Assembly: GCF_040183065.1 (NCBI RefSeq)
Contig: NC_091120.1
Location: forward strand, 171,713,988 to 171,777,987
DNA length: 64,000 nt
Direction: 5' to 3'
Source: Periplaneta americana
Lineage: Eukaryota; Arthropoda; Insecta; Blattodea; Blattidae
Shown: piece after piece, positions 33,871 to 45,339 of the stretch
Layout: each line of letters begins with the position of its first letter
Numbering within the stretch: the stretch's first letter is position 1
The notes under the pieces: model-generated
What the model saw: the letters and a program-made list of their open reading frames with translations, nothing else
Databases searched by the model: none
What the model was told of the DNA's origin: nothing
Translations under genes and position numbers: made by a program

Positions 33871-34002
33871 CCATAGGACCTTCTCTTATACTCTACCAGG
33901 TCACAAAGTATACAAGCAGTTAACATTTAACAAAAAGTTAAAGAACAGAATACTAACAATATATCATCAATTATGAAAACATTGGCCCATACATATTAAA
34001 TA

Positions 34003-36316
34003 CTGGGTGAACAGTATAGAGCAGATCAGGTTTTACTGCTCTTAGCCGATCGGCCGGCTATGCGCGCGGAGGTGAGGACTCAAGGCCGCGCGAGTCTTCA
34101 TTGTGAGTTGAACTCTTGCAAAGTGGCACGTATTTGTTAGGCGACGCAATATGTGAAATGGCTCAATTCGGGTACCAGTCTTCTGTTTCCCAAAAAGTAT
34201 TCATTTATGATCTATACGTCCGTACAGAATCTGCGAGTGCCGTAAGGAGATTATTTCAAGAGAGATTTCTTGATGTTCATGTTCCAGATCGAACTACGAT
34301 TCATAGATTAGTAAATAAATTACGTGAAGCGGGAAGTCGTCTTGATAAAAAAAAAACATAATAAACCACGTACAGCACTCACAGAAGAAGCTCTAGATAA
34401 CATTGGACATGCTCTGGAAAGGTCTCCTAGAAAATCACTTCGACGACTTTCTCAGCAAATGGAAATTTCCTATGGCTCTGTTCGAATGGCTACAAAGTTA
34501 CTGAAGTTAAAGCCCTATAAATTTACTGTAGTGCAAGTACTTAAACCGGGTGACCCTGCATTAAGAATGCGATTTTGTGAATGGCTTTTGAATGAGGTAC
34601 ATGACGGACAAATGGATCCTAATCTAATTTTCTTTTATGACGAATCGTGGTTCCACCTAAGTGGGTATATTAATACACAAAACAATCGTTATTGGAGTGC
34701 TGAAAAGCCTAACCACCTTCACCAGGAACCCTTGCATGATCAAGAATTGGAATGTGGTGCGCTATTAGCGGCGAGAGAATAATAGGCCCAGTTTTATTTT
34801 GTTTTGCTGAAACAATAGTGAGAAATATGTGCAAAACATTTTGCGGCCATTTTTTGGTGAATTAGCTGATAGGGAAAGAAGTGTCGCGACTTTCCACCAC
34901 GACTCTGCGATGGGGCACATACAGCCAACTTATCTTTACATGAAACCCATGAAGTGTTTGAAGATAGAGTTATCATCAGGCTTCGAGACTTCGGACCCGA
35001 TAGAGCAGTTCAGTGGGAAATCCGCATAACGGCGTACTGAGTATAGTGGTAAAGCATATAGTGAGTGCGAGTACTGTAGAATGAATGCCAACAAATACGC
35101 AAAGGAAAACGCTCCGGATTTGAAGGTTCTGACGAATAATTATTTGGTTTTCATACAAACCTATTTTCAAACTGTGTCTGAAACTATTACACGCTTAGGA
35201 AAGTCAGAGCAAGAGATGCCGGAAGTCCTCAAATTAGTTGAGGAAATGACACAGAGAATTAATGAGACACCAAGTACACTGGTTACTGAACGTATAAAAT
35301 AGAAGTGGAAATCAATTTTATGCAAAAATAACGGATATGGAACATTGTGTAATATAAACAGAAAATTAGTGGACATAGAGTCACTCGAGAATAAAGGACT
35401 ATCTCTTAGAGACTGCAATGATGCTAGTTTTTTTCTTTTTGCTCCTATCACGTTATGCGATGTAGAGCGCAGCTTTTCACAATACAAACTGTATTTGGCA
35501 GATAACCGAAAAAGATTTATGTTTGAGACACTGAAAATATATCTTGTAGTACATTGCATACGGTACTGTAACTGCACTTCCTAAAGACAATCAATAGGAT
35601 AAATGAAAAAATTAAAACTGCTACATGTTTATTTCCACCATTAACACTGTCTATAATTAAACACAAATGCTTATAAAACAAAGGAGAATAAATGCTTTTC
35701 ACATTCTTTTGACATTGTCATTGTGTAATGTATATTTACTTTCAGAATATGTGTTTATCCATACTACCGTACTCTACTCTAAACAGCAACGTTGTTACCT
35801 CAACACATCTCTACCTTTCACTACCTGCAGCGAGTCGACAACCTATAGTACATGCACAGTAAACTTATTGTATCGGGTCCAAAGTCTCGAAGCCTGGTTA
35901 TCATTAACAACATCTGGCCCACTCGTTCCCCCCCCCATTTAACGTCTTGCGATTTTTATTTCCGGGGGGGGGGGCATTAAAAGAGAAAGTTTACAAAGCA
36001 AATCCACATACTTTGGAGGAACTTAGAAATAACATTCGTCAAGAAAATGCTGTCATTTCTCAGAGGGAACTGCAGAGAGTAATGGCCAATTTCCTAAGCA
36101 GGTGCCAGAAATGCTTGAACAACGAAGGGAGACATTTCCAACATCACCTGGCTTAATAATGTGAGTTCTTTTATTTTTAAGTGTTTGTTTCTTTGTTAGA
36201 AATAACTTACGCGTATATTTACTGCGGATCTCCTGTCACCGGCCTACGCGCGCATAGCAAGCCAGCCGGCCGGCTAAAAGCCGTGAAACCTGTTCTGCTC
36301 TATACTGTTCACCCAG
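34003..36316 (+). mobile_element. Mariner-superfamily element, split by a hAT
   Basis: Inverted ends CTGGGTGAACAGTATAGAGC and GCTCTATACTGTTCACCCAG sit inside TA duplications (34001-34002, 36317-36318). The coding part is pseudogenic. 34116-34361 has an N-terminal helix-turn-helix (DLYVRTESASAVRRLFQERF). 34324-34782 carries RSPRKSLRRLSQQMEISYGS and FFYDESWFHLSGYINTQNNR (first catalytic aspartate), then a frameshift. After the hAT insertion the end resumes at 35905, with frame-damaging runs of C and G, and finishes ALKEKVYKANPHTLEELRNN. The HTH plus DDE layout resembles the DUF4817-type transposons common in insects. Confidence 0.85.
34977..35896 (+). mobile_element. hAT deletion derivative nested in the mariner
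   Basis: Inverted ends begin CAGGCTTCGAGACTTCGGAC and end in its complement, with an exact 8-bp duplication GTTATCAT (34969-34976, 35897-35904). The interior has a remnant frame at 35081-35302 (YAKENAPDLKVLTNNYLVFI) that reaches TAG. A later frame, 35345-35584, carries the hAT C-terminal dimerisation motif FAPITLCDVERSFSQYK. The RNase H core is missing, so it is non-autonomous. It inserted after the mariner. Confidence 0.9.
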
Positions 36317-36319
36317 TAT

Positions 36320-37130
36320 ATAGTGCATACATTTTATATTTCCACGGTCGCGGACGTAGAGCGGATGCGGCAGAGTACAGCGCAACTGTCCACATGCGAG
36401 CGTGGAATGATCAAACGTATTCACGGTAATGTGCCTGCACGAAATATATTCATTTCCAGTGCAATACAACGGCGCAACACGTTCTTATCGAAGTCATTGA
36501 CGATGTCGTTTGATTGCTTTCCTAGGAGAAGAAAATTTCACAAGATGTTCTGCAGATTTTAGCGCTTCCTCGAAATCTTGTTTACAATTTGTTTGGAAAT
36601 TTCACTCATATTTGCAGTCAGATCTTGAGACTTTCTAAAATCAATGGTGGCAATTTTTTCGGGATGTTCCGCAAGGTCTGTAAGAAAGTTATACATATTG
36701 TAAACGGTTTTTTGCTGTGACTTCACAAATCAGATTGTCCCATTTCTTTGCCTTTTTTAATGGTGTACTGTAGATAACAGATGATCTACTGCACAATTAA
36801 CACACTGCTTTCAATACGGCTATCGGTAAAAGACTGATGTTTTCCTTATACGCATATAGCACCACCATTTGACACCGCGTGATCTATGTTGATTCAAGAA
36901 GTGCGTGGGTTAAGTTAGAGATAACACGTTCAGTCCAAACATCGCATGAAATTTTAAGGTTCGCGGGACGGCGGGAGATGCCTTTGTATTTGATCTTCAG
37001 ATGCATTTTCTATTGACGCGGAGTATAGGCACCGTGCAAGCTCCTCTGGTGGCGACTGTTGTTACTAACTGCGGGACAGCAGCGATAGAGTTGTGCTTGA
37101 AGCGTATGAATATACTTAACATCTCAGGTT
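36320..37130. other. No gene seen
   Basis: Mixed composition with a GC-richer start. No convincing coding, TE ends or RNA. Confidence 0.5.
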
Positions 37131-37132
37131 AA

Positions 37133-38830
37133 ATGATTACAAATATGGATGATCCTAAAAAGCGGAAAGGTAACGCAAATTGCTGTGTTCTTGAGTGTAG
37201 TAATGCTTATAGGAACACACCAACCGATATTGTTTTTATTCATTCCCAAAACAGAAAACCGAAGCGCGACGACTCTAATTGTGGATCCATGCAGAACGCA
37301 GACGAAAGTAAATAAGGCTACATTGCTTGTAATCATAGTATTATTATATACTACGCCTGATATAAAAAATAGAATGTATATAGTATTGTTTATAAATAAC
37401 CATTAAGTTAACAACGACAGGAATGTATCGTTTAAATTTCAAAAAGTACATAATTACTGAGTTCTTTACATATATATTATGTATAATATTAGCAACAATA
37501 AAAAATAATATACCTATTTTTAAATGTATTCATATCGATATTTAATTCTTGATTTCAAGTGCTGATGTTTCACCTTGGAAACCAACACCCGCAGCAAGAA
37601 TTTGCGGTATTCATTTTATTGGGAACGAGATCAGAACACCCCCAAAACTAGCATACCGTTCCCAGTATTTTTATAAAAGATTACAAGAAAAAGACTGCCT
37701 CATCTCAACTAGCTCCGGAAAGATACGAAAGAGACGCATAAAGAAGAAGAAAAGATGAACATTTAAGTTTTATGGAAGGCGAATGTTCAACAAGTATTAT
37801 TTCGAAAAAATGAAGTAGCCATAAAGGCAGAAGTAAATGAAACCGTTCTTATGATTTTGTTTTTTCTTTCACAATTGAATTGTGTGAATTGTCTACTCAA
37901 GTGTCTATTCCATTACATGCCGAACTGAAGTCACATAAGAAATGTTATGACAAGCGTTCAGGAACAGATGATATGTTTAATGAAATGCAAGGTTTCCGAA
38001 ATTATTCTACAATAAAATATGAGACAGAAAATGGGAGTGACATTTGTGGTTTCGAATAATTGTTAAAATTGCTACCAATTGAGACACAATCATACCCGTA
38101 GAATCATAATAAGAAATATTTCCAATTCTATCATTTAACCCAAAAATAGCTACCATAGATAGTAGAAACTCCCCAAGATGTAGACCATACATATCATTTT
38201 TGCCATTTTTATTAGTGAATTTCACATCGAAAGCTTTCGAAAAATTCTGTCTAAGAGTAAGATTAGTAAAGAAAATCGTCTACTCATATTTTCCAATTAA
38301 AATGAAAACTGGATTGTCGTATTCTGCTATGAGAGTGATGTTCGGAGTTAATCGTACAATTATAATTATAATGTATTTTTACCGCCACTTTAATGTTGTT
38401 GACATCCACATGGTTACTGTAATTTTGGGTTTTGGCCTAGCAGAGAAAGTATTCGGAAAACAATGCCTGCAATATTGAAAAATGTAGAGTGACAGCCACC
38501 CAATGTGGATCAGATGGTGGCCTTCAAATCTAAATGCTACCGAGGCAGATCGAGTGACACATTCATAACAACTGATTGCGGATTATTGACTTTATTAGAA
38601 GGTGGTAATGAAGTCAGGTTTTCCCGGAATAATAACAAACCTCTCCGATAAAGGGATCATTGTTGTTACTCCACCGTATCTGCACGATGGTAAATTAACA
38701 GCTGAAGAAGTCGTAAACTCCTTACAGCGTTGCCAGTGTTCGAATTCATGTTGAAAGGTGCATTCAGCGAATTAAAATATACAGTATAACATTTTACACG
38801 AACTATCAATTGAACTGCTTCCGCATGTTG
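37133..38830 (+). pseudogene. THAP plus DDE transposase fossil (ISL2EU-like)
   Basis: 37133-37315 encodes a THAP start (GNANCCVLECSNAYRNTPTD). 37549-37758 gives its second half (SPWKPTPAARICGIHFIGNE), followed by a basic tail; an intron or gap may lie between. Further on, broken frames read NFTSKAFEKFCLRVRLVKKI, then SDKGIIVVTPPYLHDGKLTA with EEVVNSLQRC, which match the late part of DDE_Tnp_4 transposases. THAP fused to this DDE type is typical of the ISL2EU/Harbinger group. Many stops make it a fossil. Repeat X copy 3 follows directly. Confidence 0.65.
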
Positions 38831-39070
38831 ATCTTGTTGTTGTTTAGTCAACTGTCCAAAGAGAAGTCTGAACCTCACAAGTGATACCAACAAGGCACCA
38901 CTTATGAGGCAACTAGGCCAGAATATCATGGGGTAGAGTGGCCAGTTCCTTTTCCCTTCCATTGCGTATATCGCCGACTAGCTACAAATTACACTAGTCA
39001 GACTTCAGATGCAGACAAACAATATTGTTCTTCCTCTGACACATATCGTCAAGTGAGATGTACAGCCTGA
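38831..39070 (+). repeat. Interspersed repeat X, copy 3
   Basis: Begins TCTTGTTGTTGTTTAGTCAA and ends CACATATCGTCAAGTGAGAT, the same limits as copy 1 at 5036. About 80 percent alike by eye. Confidence 0.65.
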
Positions 39071-39435
39071 TAACAGATGTACATATCAGCCAGAACCTCA
39101 ATCAGAGCTAGTGTGTTGATGACATCGTTCATATGAGTTGTTTTAGAGAATTTGCAGTCGCCCATTATTCAGGAAGTATAATTATGACTACTTTTAGAAT
39201 TAAATCACATTAAAATACGTAGTTTATAGAGACATTATACACACAAATATTACACACATCATGACATCAAATATAAGTATATCAATGTTTTCGTAATATG
39301 ACTGTTCACCCTCATTCAATGGTCTGAAATATGATTTAAATGCCAAACAACTTCACTGATATTTCAGGAACTTTGTAGTTACATTTTTACACTCCTCTAG
39401 CAGTACTGAACTTTCCACTGAGTCTATAAAATAAT

Positions 39436-39500
39436 TAAAGACTGGAGATTGCTGGGTTTGCAGTGAAAGACATGCCCTTGGGCAGAACACTATGAATCAA
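39436..39500 (+). repeat. LINE 3-prime tail fragment
   Basis: ATTGCTGGGTTTGCAGTGAA and CCCTTGGGCAGAACACTATG, followed by GAATCAATGAA, match the end of the LINE at 22440-22912. 39071-39435 shows nothing recognisable. Confidence 0.65.
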
Positions 39501-39847
39501 TGAACCCATTCTTACTAATATTACAACTTTTTATCGGCAGAAAGCCGCATGTAATTTCTATATCACACATGACTAGTGAATGACTGCGAGCCTGTAGTTA
39601 ATTAGGAATTGAGACACTGCGCGGCGCCACCAGTACGATTTTGAGACCCATGCACGGTGCCTATAATAATCAAATGACACACCAATGCCTATGGCTGCTG
39701 ACAGTATTTAACTACAGAGAAAGAACTATAGACCTATCAAGTATGTAATATCTTCGTTATTTTGTGTCACTTAAGGTGCATGATAGGCAAGTTAAGTTTT
39801 GTGTTTCGAAAAAAAAATATTATTTATTTAAGTTAATCTTTATGTTA

Positions 39848-40076
39848 CTAAGTCTGACCTTGAAACTAGCGGGCCCGTGTTCAAATCCTGGTTGGGACAA
39901 GTTACCTGATTGCTGTTTTTTCCGGGTTTTTCCTCAACCCATTAAGAACAACTGCTGGACAACTTTAGCGCTGGACCCTAGACTCATTGCGCTAGCATTA
40001 TCACCTTCATTTAACTCAGACGCAAGATAATCATAGCACTTGATAAAGCGTCGTAAAATAACCAATTATAAAAAAG
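39848..40076 (+). mobile_element. tRNA-derived SINE
   Basis: The B-box region GTGTTCAAATCCTGGTTGGG and the body TTTTTCCTCAACCCATTAAG lead to the tail GATAAAGCGTCGTAAAATAA. TATGTTA at 39841-39847 and 40077-40083 is a plausible target duplication. The A box is degenerate. Confidence 0.65.
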
Positions 40077-40079
40077 TAT

Positions 40080-41090
40080 GTTATTAATCAAGTGCCATAC
40101 TATTTTGTACTACATGCGGTTCCATGATGTGGAATTTAAAATAAAATTATTTTAATATTCGATACACTTTTCTGTTTTCTTGACTTAGCAACACTGAATT
40201 TGTACAGAAGTATCAAGTGTGGGTACTTTTTGAAAAGCTCTTAATGAGTACTATTCAAAAATAAAAAAATATATATTGGGTGTTCCATTTAAAATAAGAG
40301 AGTTGGAGTTACTTCCGGTTAAACCGGAAGTAGAAAAAACTCGGTAATACCATTATCGAATTCTTAGTATATGGTTATCCTCACATACCAAGTTTCATGT
40401 CACTGAACCGTATGCTTCAAAAGTTATTTAGGTGGTGCGGGACTTTTAACTGACCCTGTATATTCGTTATTCAGTAAATTATAGAAATGAAGATCTAATT
40501 TGAAATATTCTTTCTCTTCGTCTACTTATATAAAGCCCCAAAATGTTTCACTTTCATATCAATATAGCCTAGTATTAATGTGTATAATTTATTAGTGACA
40601 AATACATAATTGCATTAACTATAATATTTCATTTTTAATGGTAATAATCTCATCAAACATTCTTAAGTTTTGTAGTTCTTATCCAATACACAGTTGTACT
40701 CGGAAAACTACAGACCAGAGAATCAGACAAGTCTTGAAGTTTTTATACGTTACAAAAAATTACACAAATGAAGATCGACATATTGACATTATGATGTCAG
40801 AGAATCTGAACAATCTGAACTCTAAATATGTCAGCAATCTTGCAGGTCATGGCCTTTCGTGTTATAGCCTATTTATTGTAGTGTGTGTTTTGTTTTATTC
40901 TGAAATACAATTAGTTCTCAAAACTGACGAAAGATGGATTTTGGAAAATAGGAAAATTATGTAGGAAAACTAACGCTTCACTGAAAGTTACTATTTTTCT
41001 GAAAATCCTTTGATGTCAAGCTTCAAAATGACGGATCATTCATTAAAATCCGTTCTGCCGTTTTCCCGTAATTTTCATTACCAAATCAAA
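40080..41090. other. No gene seen
   Basis: A 10-bp inverted pair with one central base (ACTTCCGGTT-A-AACCGGAAGT) is at 40311-40331, within a segment (40276-40460) that looks like the end of a mobile element. The ORF at 40638-40964 has no recognisable domain. Confidence 0.45.
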
Positions 41091-41097
41091 TTATATA

Positions 41098-42385
41098 CGG
41101 GGGTGGACCCAAAAGTAACAGGAACCGAACTGCTGCGCGCGCATGCTTTGTAGTTACGAGTTGTGCTTTTAGATGGTGTTAGTTTGGGGTCTCCCGCGAC
41201 CGTTAGTGAGCTGGCGTCAGTCTGAGTTAAGTGGTTTGTTTGTGATGCTGTGTTGTTTGCGTGCATGTTTCAAGCGTTTGGCGATTAGTGAGATGGCCGA
41301 CCACAAGGAACAAAGAGTGTGTGTGAAATTTTGTTTTCTGTTAGGGAAAACTGCAGCCGAGACCGTTGGGATGCTTCGGCAAGCCTTTAATGATGATACT
41401 TTGGGCAAATCACAGGTCTAGGAGTGGTTTTCCCGTTTCAAATCTGGCAAAATGTCAACTGAACACATTCTACGTCCCGGGCGTTCTTCGACAGGAAGAA
41501 ATGACGAAAACATTGCCAAAATCAAACGTGCAATTGATGAAGATCGTCGAAAGACCATTGACGAAGTTTCTGAGCAAACGAATCTGTCATGGAGCACGAT
41601 CCAGCGAATTTTAACCGAAGATTTTCACATGAGACGGGTGTCTGCAAAATTTGTTCCTCGCTTGCTCACAGATGACCAGAGAGAAAACCGCGTGAGAGTT
41701 TGCCGCGACTTGAAGAGTGAAGTGCAAAACGATTCAAATTTTCTTAAAAGAATTGTGACTGGGGGTGAGTCTTGGTACTATGGGTACGATCCAGAATCAA
41801 AGCAAGCATCGAGCCAGCGGAAAACTCCAAATTCATCACAACCCAAGAAAGTACGTCAAGTGCGATCCAATGTGAAAACAATATTGATTTGTTTTTTTAT
41901 GTGAATGGCATTGTCTACAAAGAGTTCGTTCCGCCAGGACAAACAGTGAACCAACATTTCTATTTGGATGTGTTACGAAGATTACGAGAGAGTGTGCGAC
42001 GAAAACGGCCCGAAATGTGGAGAAATGGGAACTGGTTGCTTCACTATGACAATGCTCCAGCCCATACAGCTCTGACGTTCCGACACTTTTTGACAAACAA
42101 CAACATGGTGCTTGGGCCTCATCCACCCTACTCATCCGATCTGGCTCCGTCGGACTTTTTTTTGTTTCCACGGATGAAGAAATGTCTGAAAGGAAAGCGA
42201 TTCAGTGATGTGGATGACGTCAAAGAAAACACGCTAACGGCTTTGAACAGTATTCTGCCTCAAGAGTTCCAGCATTGTTTTCAGCAGTGGCAAAAGCGTT
42301 GGGACAAGTGCGTTAATGCACATGGACAATACTTTGAAGAGGACTAAAGTACTGTGAATGTAGAGTTCAATAAAAATGCAAAAAA
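41098..42385 (+). pseudogene. Mariner transposase, recently inactivated
   Basis: The 5-prime end GGGGGTGGACCCAAAAGTAA resembles a mariner terminal repeat. The protein begins MADHKEQRVCVKFCFLLGKT at 41294. A TAG interrupts QV(*)EWFSRFKSG near 41419. The rest (TEHILRPGRSSTGRNDENIA, then RNVKTILICFF-like) shifts frame in a T run near 41896 and continues to 42347. The second and third catalytic aspartates are present (HYDNAPAHTA, YSSDLAPSDFF). The first motif reads TGGESW instead of the usual TGDESW, so a catalytic aspartate is lost. It ends in GTTCAATAAAAATGC plus about 16 A, with no matching 3-prime inverted repeat. Confidence 0.85.
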
Positions 42386-42654
42386 AAAAAAAAAATTATC
42401 TTGTAACACAACAACCTATTGGTCATAATAGCAAACTGAATGTCTTACAAAAAATGGGACACTCTTTAGTATGATAGTATTCTTGAAATAAACGATAAAT
42501 AGAAAGTATTTTAAATTTGAAGGTATTTTGCTCTTTTTCATATAATAATATAACCCCTTTAAGTTTGTCATATAAGGGAGAATTAGTGCTGTTGGTAACA
42601 ATGGACGATAAAAACTTATGCGCCAATCTTCTTTGTCGGATTTGTAGGAGGGTA

Positions 42655-43776
42655 GGGTAACTTAGTCGGAATCGGGTCAGTTTCAGATATTTCTTTCCCA
42701 CGGAAAGCATAAATGTTTTCTATCATGTGGTGTCATCTATCGTCAATTAGTAGAACTTCTTCTATGTGTTTGGCGCCAAAGCTTGTGGTTAATGTTTGTG
42801 TTACAGCTGTGAATAATAGAGGAAATAAGACTTGTAAAAGGTAAGAGCTATTTGTAGTTTGTATTTTAAATTATCGTTTTTAAGGTTTCCGTTATTGTGC
42901 AATGAACGTAGTTCAGAATTTCCCTGAATTGTTCATAGAATCAAGTGCATTTCTTATAGCATAGGTTATGGCATTGAGGATGCTGTAAAGGTTACGTCAC
43001 TACATTTCGGGTGAGTAGGGTGACATAATTACGGCTAAATGGGGTCAATGTCTGTACATTCTGTACGTGGATTTTAAGTCCATTTATTCATATATTTGTC
43101 TCAGATGCCTAGTAATATAAACAATACGTCTCGTGCATGGACTGAAGACCAAATGCAGAAAGCCATTAAGATATTTCGAGAGGGGAGGAGTCAACACCAT
43201 GCACCCGATCTGTATGGAGTTCCGCATTTATACCTACAGCGCTGTCTGCAAAGCAGTGAAGATTGGCCGTTAAAAATAAAGATGGTCAAACAACGTTCAA
43301 TCAGGAACAAGAAAAGGATCTGTAGATTCTGTTCCGTGAAATATAGTGATCCTCGCTCAGAGAAACTTGGAGACTAGATTCAATGCATGGAAGGCGGAAA
43401 AGAATGGTACCACGAACATTGTGTTGAGGCCAAGAGAAAGAAGAAGTTCATTTATGGCAAATGTAGATTGAATTATTAAAATTAGGAACTTATTTCTTGT
43501 TTTTGATGATCCAAAAGAGCATTGTAAGAATGACTCCATTCGCCCTAATGGTTGACCCGATTTAGCCTAACTTGGTAGGGTGAATAGGGTCGTGCAGTAG
43601 AGTGAAATTAACATATGTCGTTCATAGGTTTTTGTTATTATTGAATTTAACACTAATGTGATTTTATGCTTAAAGACTAATCTAAACTTTAGTATATTTT
43701 ATGTTTAATAAATACTAAGTTGTTAAGCGTCATCTTTATTTTTGTAATTTTTTACCCTATTCCGACTAAGTTACCC
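42655..43776 (+). mobile_element. Pogo-type element, 1122 bp
   Basis: Inverted ends GGGTAACTTAGTCGGAATCG and its near complement ATTCCGACTAAGTTACCC are flanked by TA (42653-42654, 43777-43778). Subterminal GTAGGGT and GGGTGA motifs repeat inside both ends. It carries a psq-type ORF (43096-43377) but no recognisable DDE core, so it is probably a deletion derivative. Confidence 0.8.
43096..43377 (+). pseudogene. psq-type helix-turn-helix remnant
   Basis: The 93-residue ORF has W-TEDQMQKAIKIFREG and YGVPHLYLQRCL, the pattern of the psq/CENP-B-like DNA-binding domain at the N-terminus of pogo/Tigger transposases. The usual tryptophan- and arginine-rich continuation is broken by a stop at 43375 and frame changes. 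Confidence 0.7.
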
Positions 43777-44079
43777 TATATGCTATTTCGCGTAATGTTG
43801 TATACTTTTTTGGTGTACTACCCACTCCATTTTTTTTTTCCACTTGATATTGCAATTGTTCGATTTTTTTATTGATCTGTTTAGTTGGTTCTTGTAATAT
43901 TGGGAGAGTATATTCTAATACACTTCAAAAGATGTTATAAAATATCTGTAATTTTTTTTATTAATGTCCCTTTTTTTTTTTTTTTTTTGCGACAGGTATT
44001 TCAATAAATTTGATCTCTGCTACAGTTTCATGATTATAGCCTACTTTCATAATAGTTATTGATCTTTAAGTTGTTGTTC

Positions 44080-44625
44080 AAAGTAATATCTAAAATTTTT
44101 ATCTGCTGTTGAGTGGTTATTGTTGTTGGAAATGTTGAATCTATTTGTAATATCTGGCAGTTGACGACAGTTTGAGGAAATGATGTGTTGAGTTTTATCT
44201 GCCTTAATCTGTAGTCGCATATTTTTAAGATAATTCTGTATTAAGATATCATTTTGGATTTGTTGGAAAACAGTTGGATCGATTGTTCTGGATGGAATTC
44301 TAGCTATTATAAATATATCGTCCGCGAATATAATAATTCTGGATCTTTGTAAATTCAGGTGAAATAGATTGTGTGTGCAATGCGAAAAGGAGGGGACTTA
44401 AGGCAGAGACTTGTGGGATACCAGAATTATTTATTCGGCTATCTTAACATTGCTAATAAGCCTACGGTGAGAATCTAATTTTTCTGTTCGTTATCAGCTT
44501 TAAAATGAGATTGTTGATTTGTTGTGGGAAAACAAATTTATCTAATGTTGATAAGAGCATTTGAAGATTAACATTATCATAAGCCTTTGATATGTTCGTT
44601 GAGTTCCAAGCTGCGTATCTCACTG
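44080..44625 (-). pseudogene. LINE reverse transcriptase fragment
   Basis: On the minus strand NISKAYDNVNLQMLLSTLDK (RT motif A) lies in the ORF at 44710-44462. After frame changes SGIPQVSALSPLLFALH and RIIIFADDIFIIARIP (the FADD catalytic motif) follow. It ends with QIKADKTQHIISSN. The upstream part is replaced by unrelated GC-rich sequence near 44630. Several stops. LINE clade unassigned. Confidence 0.7.
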
Positions 44626-44770
44626 CTAGGAGCTGACGAGAAGAAGAGCGGGGCATGAGGAGAGGGGCGCGGTTATCGCTGTGAATCCCCGCTGCAGTGG
44701 TATTAAGCATTGAACTGTACTAATCATTCACAAAACTTGCGCTCTTGCTCTTGCACAGTCGTGTTATGAA

Positions 44771-44998
44771 AAATGTTATGTTTTATTTAACGACGCTCGC
44801 AACTGCAGAGGTTATATCAGCGTCGCCGGTGTGCCGGAATTTTGTCCCGCAGGAGTTCTTTTACATGCCAGCAAATCTACTGACATAAGCCTGTCGCATT
44901 TAAGCACACTTAAATGCCATCGACCTGGCCCGGGATCGAACCCGCAACCTTGGGCATAAAAGGCCAGCGCTATACCAACTCGCCAACCAGGTCGACTT
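44771..44998 (-). mobile_element. tRNA-derived SINE, same family as 21772-22006
   Basis: About 90 percent alike to the copy at 21772. Flanked by a 10-bp duplication GTGTTATGAA (44761-44770, 44999-45008). On the minus strand the A box lies in TGGTTGGCGAGTTGGTATAG and the B box in GCGGGTTCGATCCC. Confidence 0.9.
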
Positions 44999-45339
44999 GT
45001 GTTATGAATCCATGCATTGCGGTTACTAATATTGTTTCATTTTCATTATAGTGTTTATAAACATCGCGTTTTATTCGTCAAAATAACTAGGTTAATGGTA
45101 ATATTAGTAGTCGTATAGTTAATTTCGCATAGATATACAGTATTTTATAATGGAACCACAGGGGAAAAAAGGAAAAACAATACACATTGAGGCCCGGGAT
45201 ATTTTTTGAAGGGTTATAGTCCTAGGACTATGTATTGAGCTTCGTGTCTGTATACTAGACGTGTAATAACTATATTATGTTACTATGACAACTTTGCGGT
45301 ATTCGTACGGAAAAATGAATCTAACAATGTTTTTGCCGG

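Larger units (their letters stand above)
33007..34000 (+). repeat. Decayed 106-bp tandem array
   Basis: Units beginning GAAAACATTGACC (33007), GAAAACACTGATCC (33113) and GCAAAAGTTGGTTC (33219) are 106 bases apart. After removing the MITE at 33239-33489 the next (33571, GTTTTCAAGATATTGTCC) is 101 away. Another start, GAAAACATTGGCCC, is at 33975. Each unit contains an AATAGATTAATCCCC-like and a GTTCTTTGAAGAAAT-like segment. The array is cut by a MITE, by an insertion at about 33675-33960 and by the mariner that starts at 34003. Confidence 0.7.

Noticed and set aside
35947-36156. Independent small gene with EKVYKANPHTLEELRNN
   Set aside because: It is the C-terminal end of the mariner-superfamily transposase separated by the nested hAT.
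40638-40964. 108-residue ORF as a host gene
   Set aside because: No recognisable family, AT-rich codon use, no neighbouring exons found.
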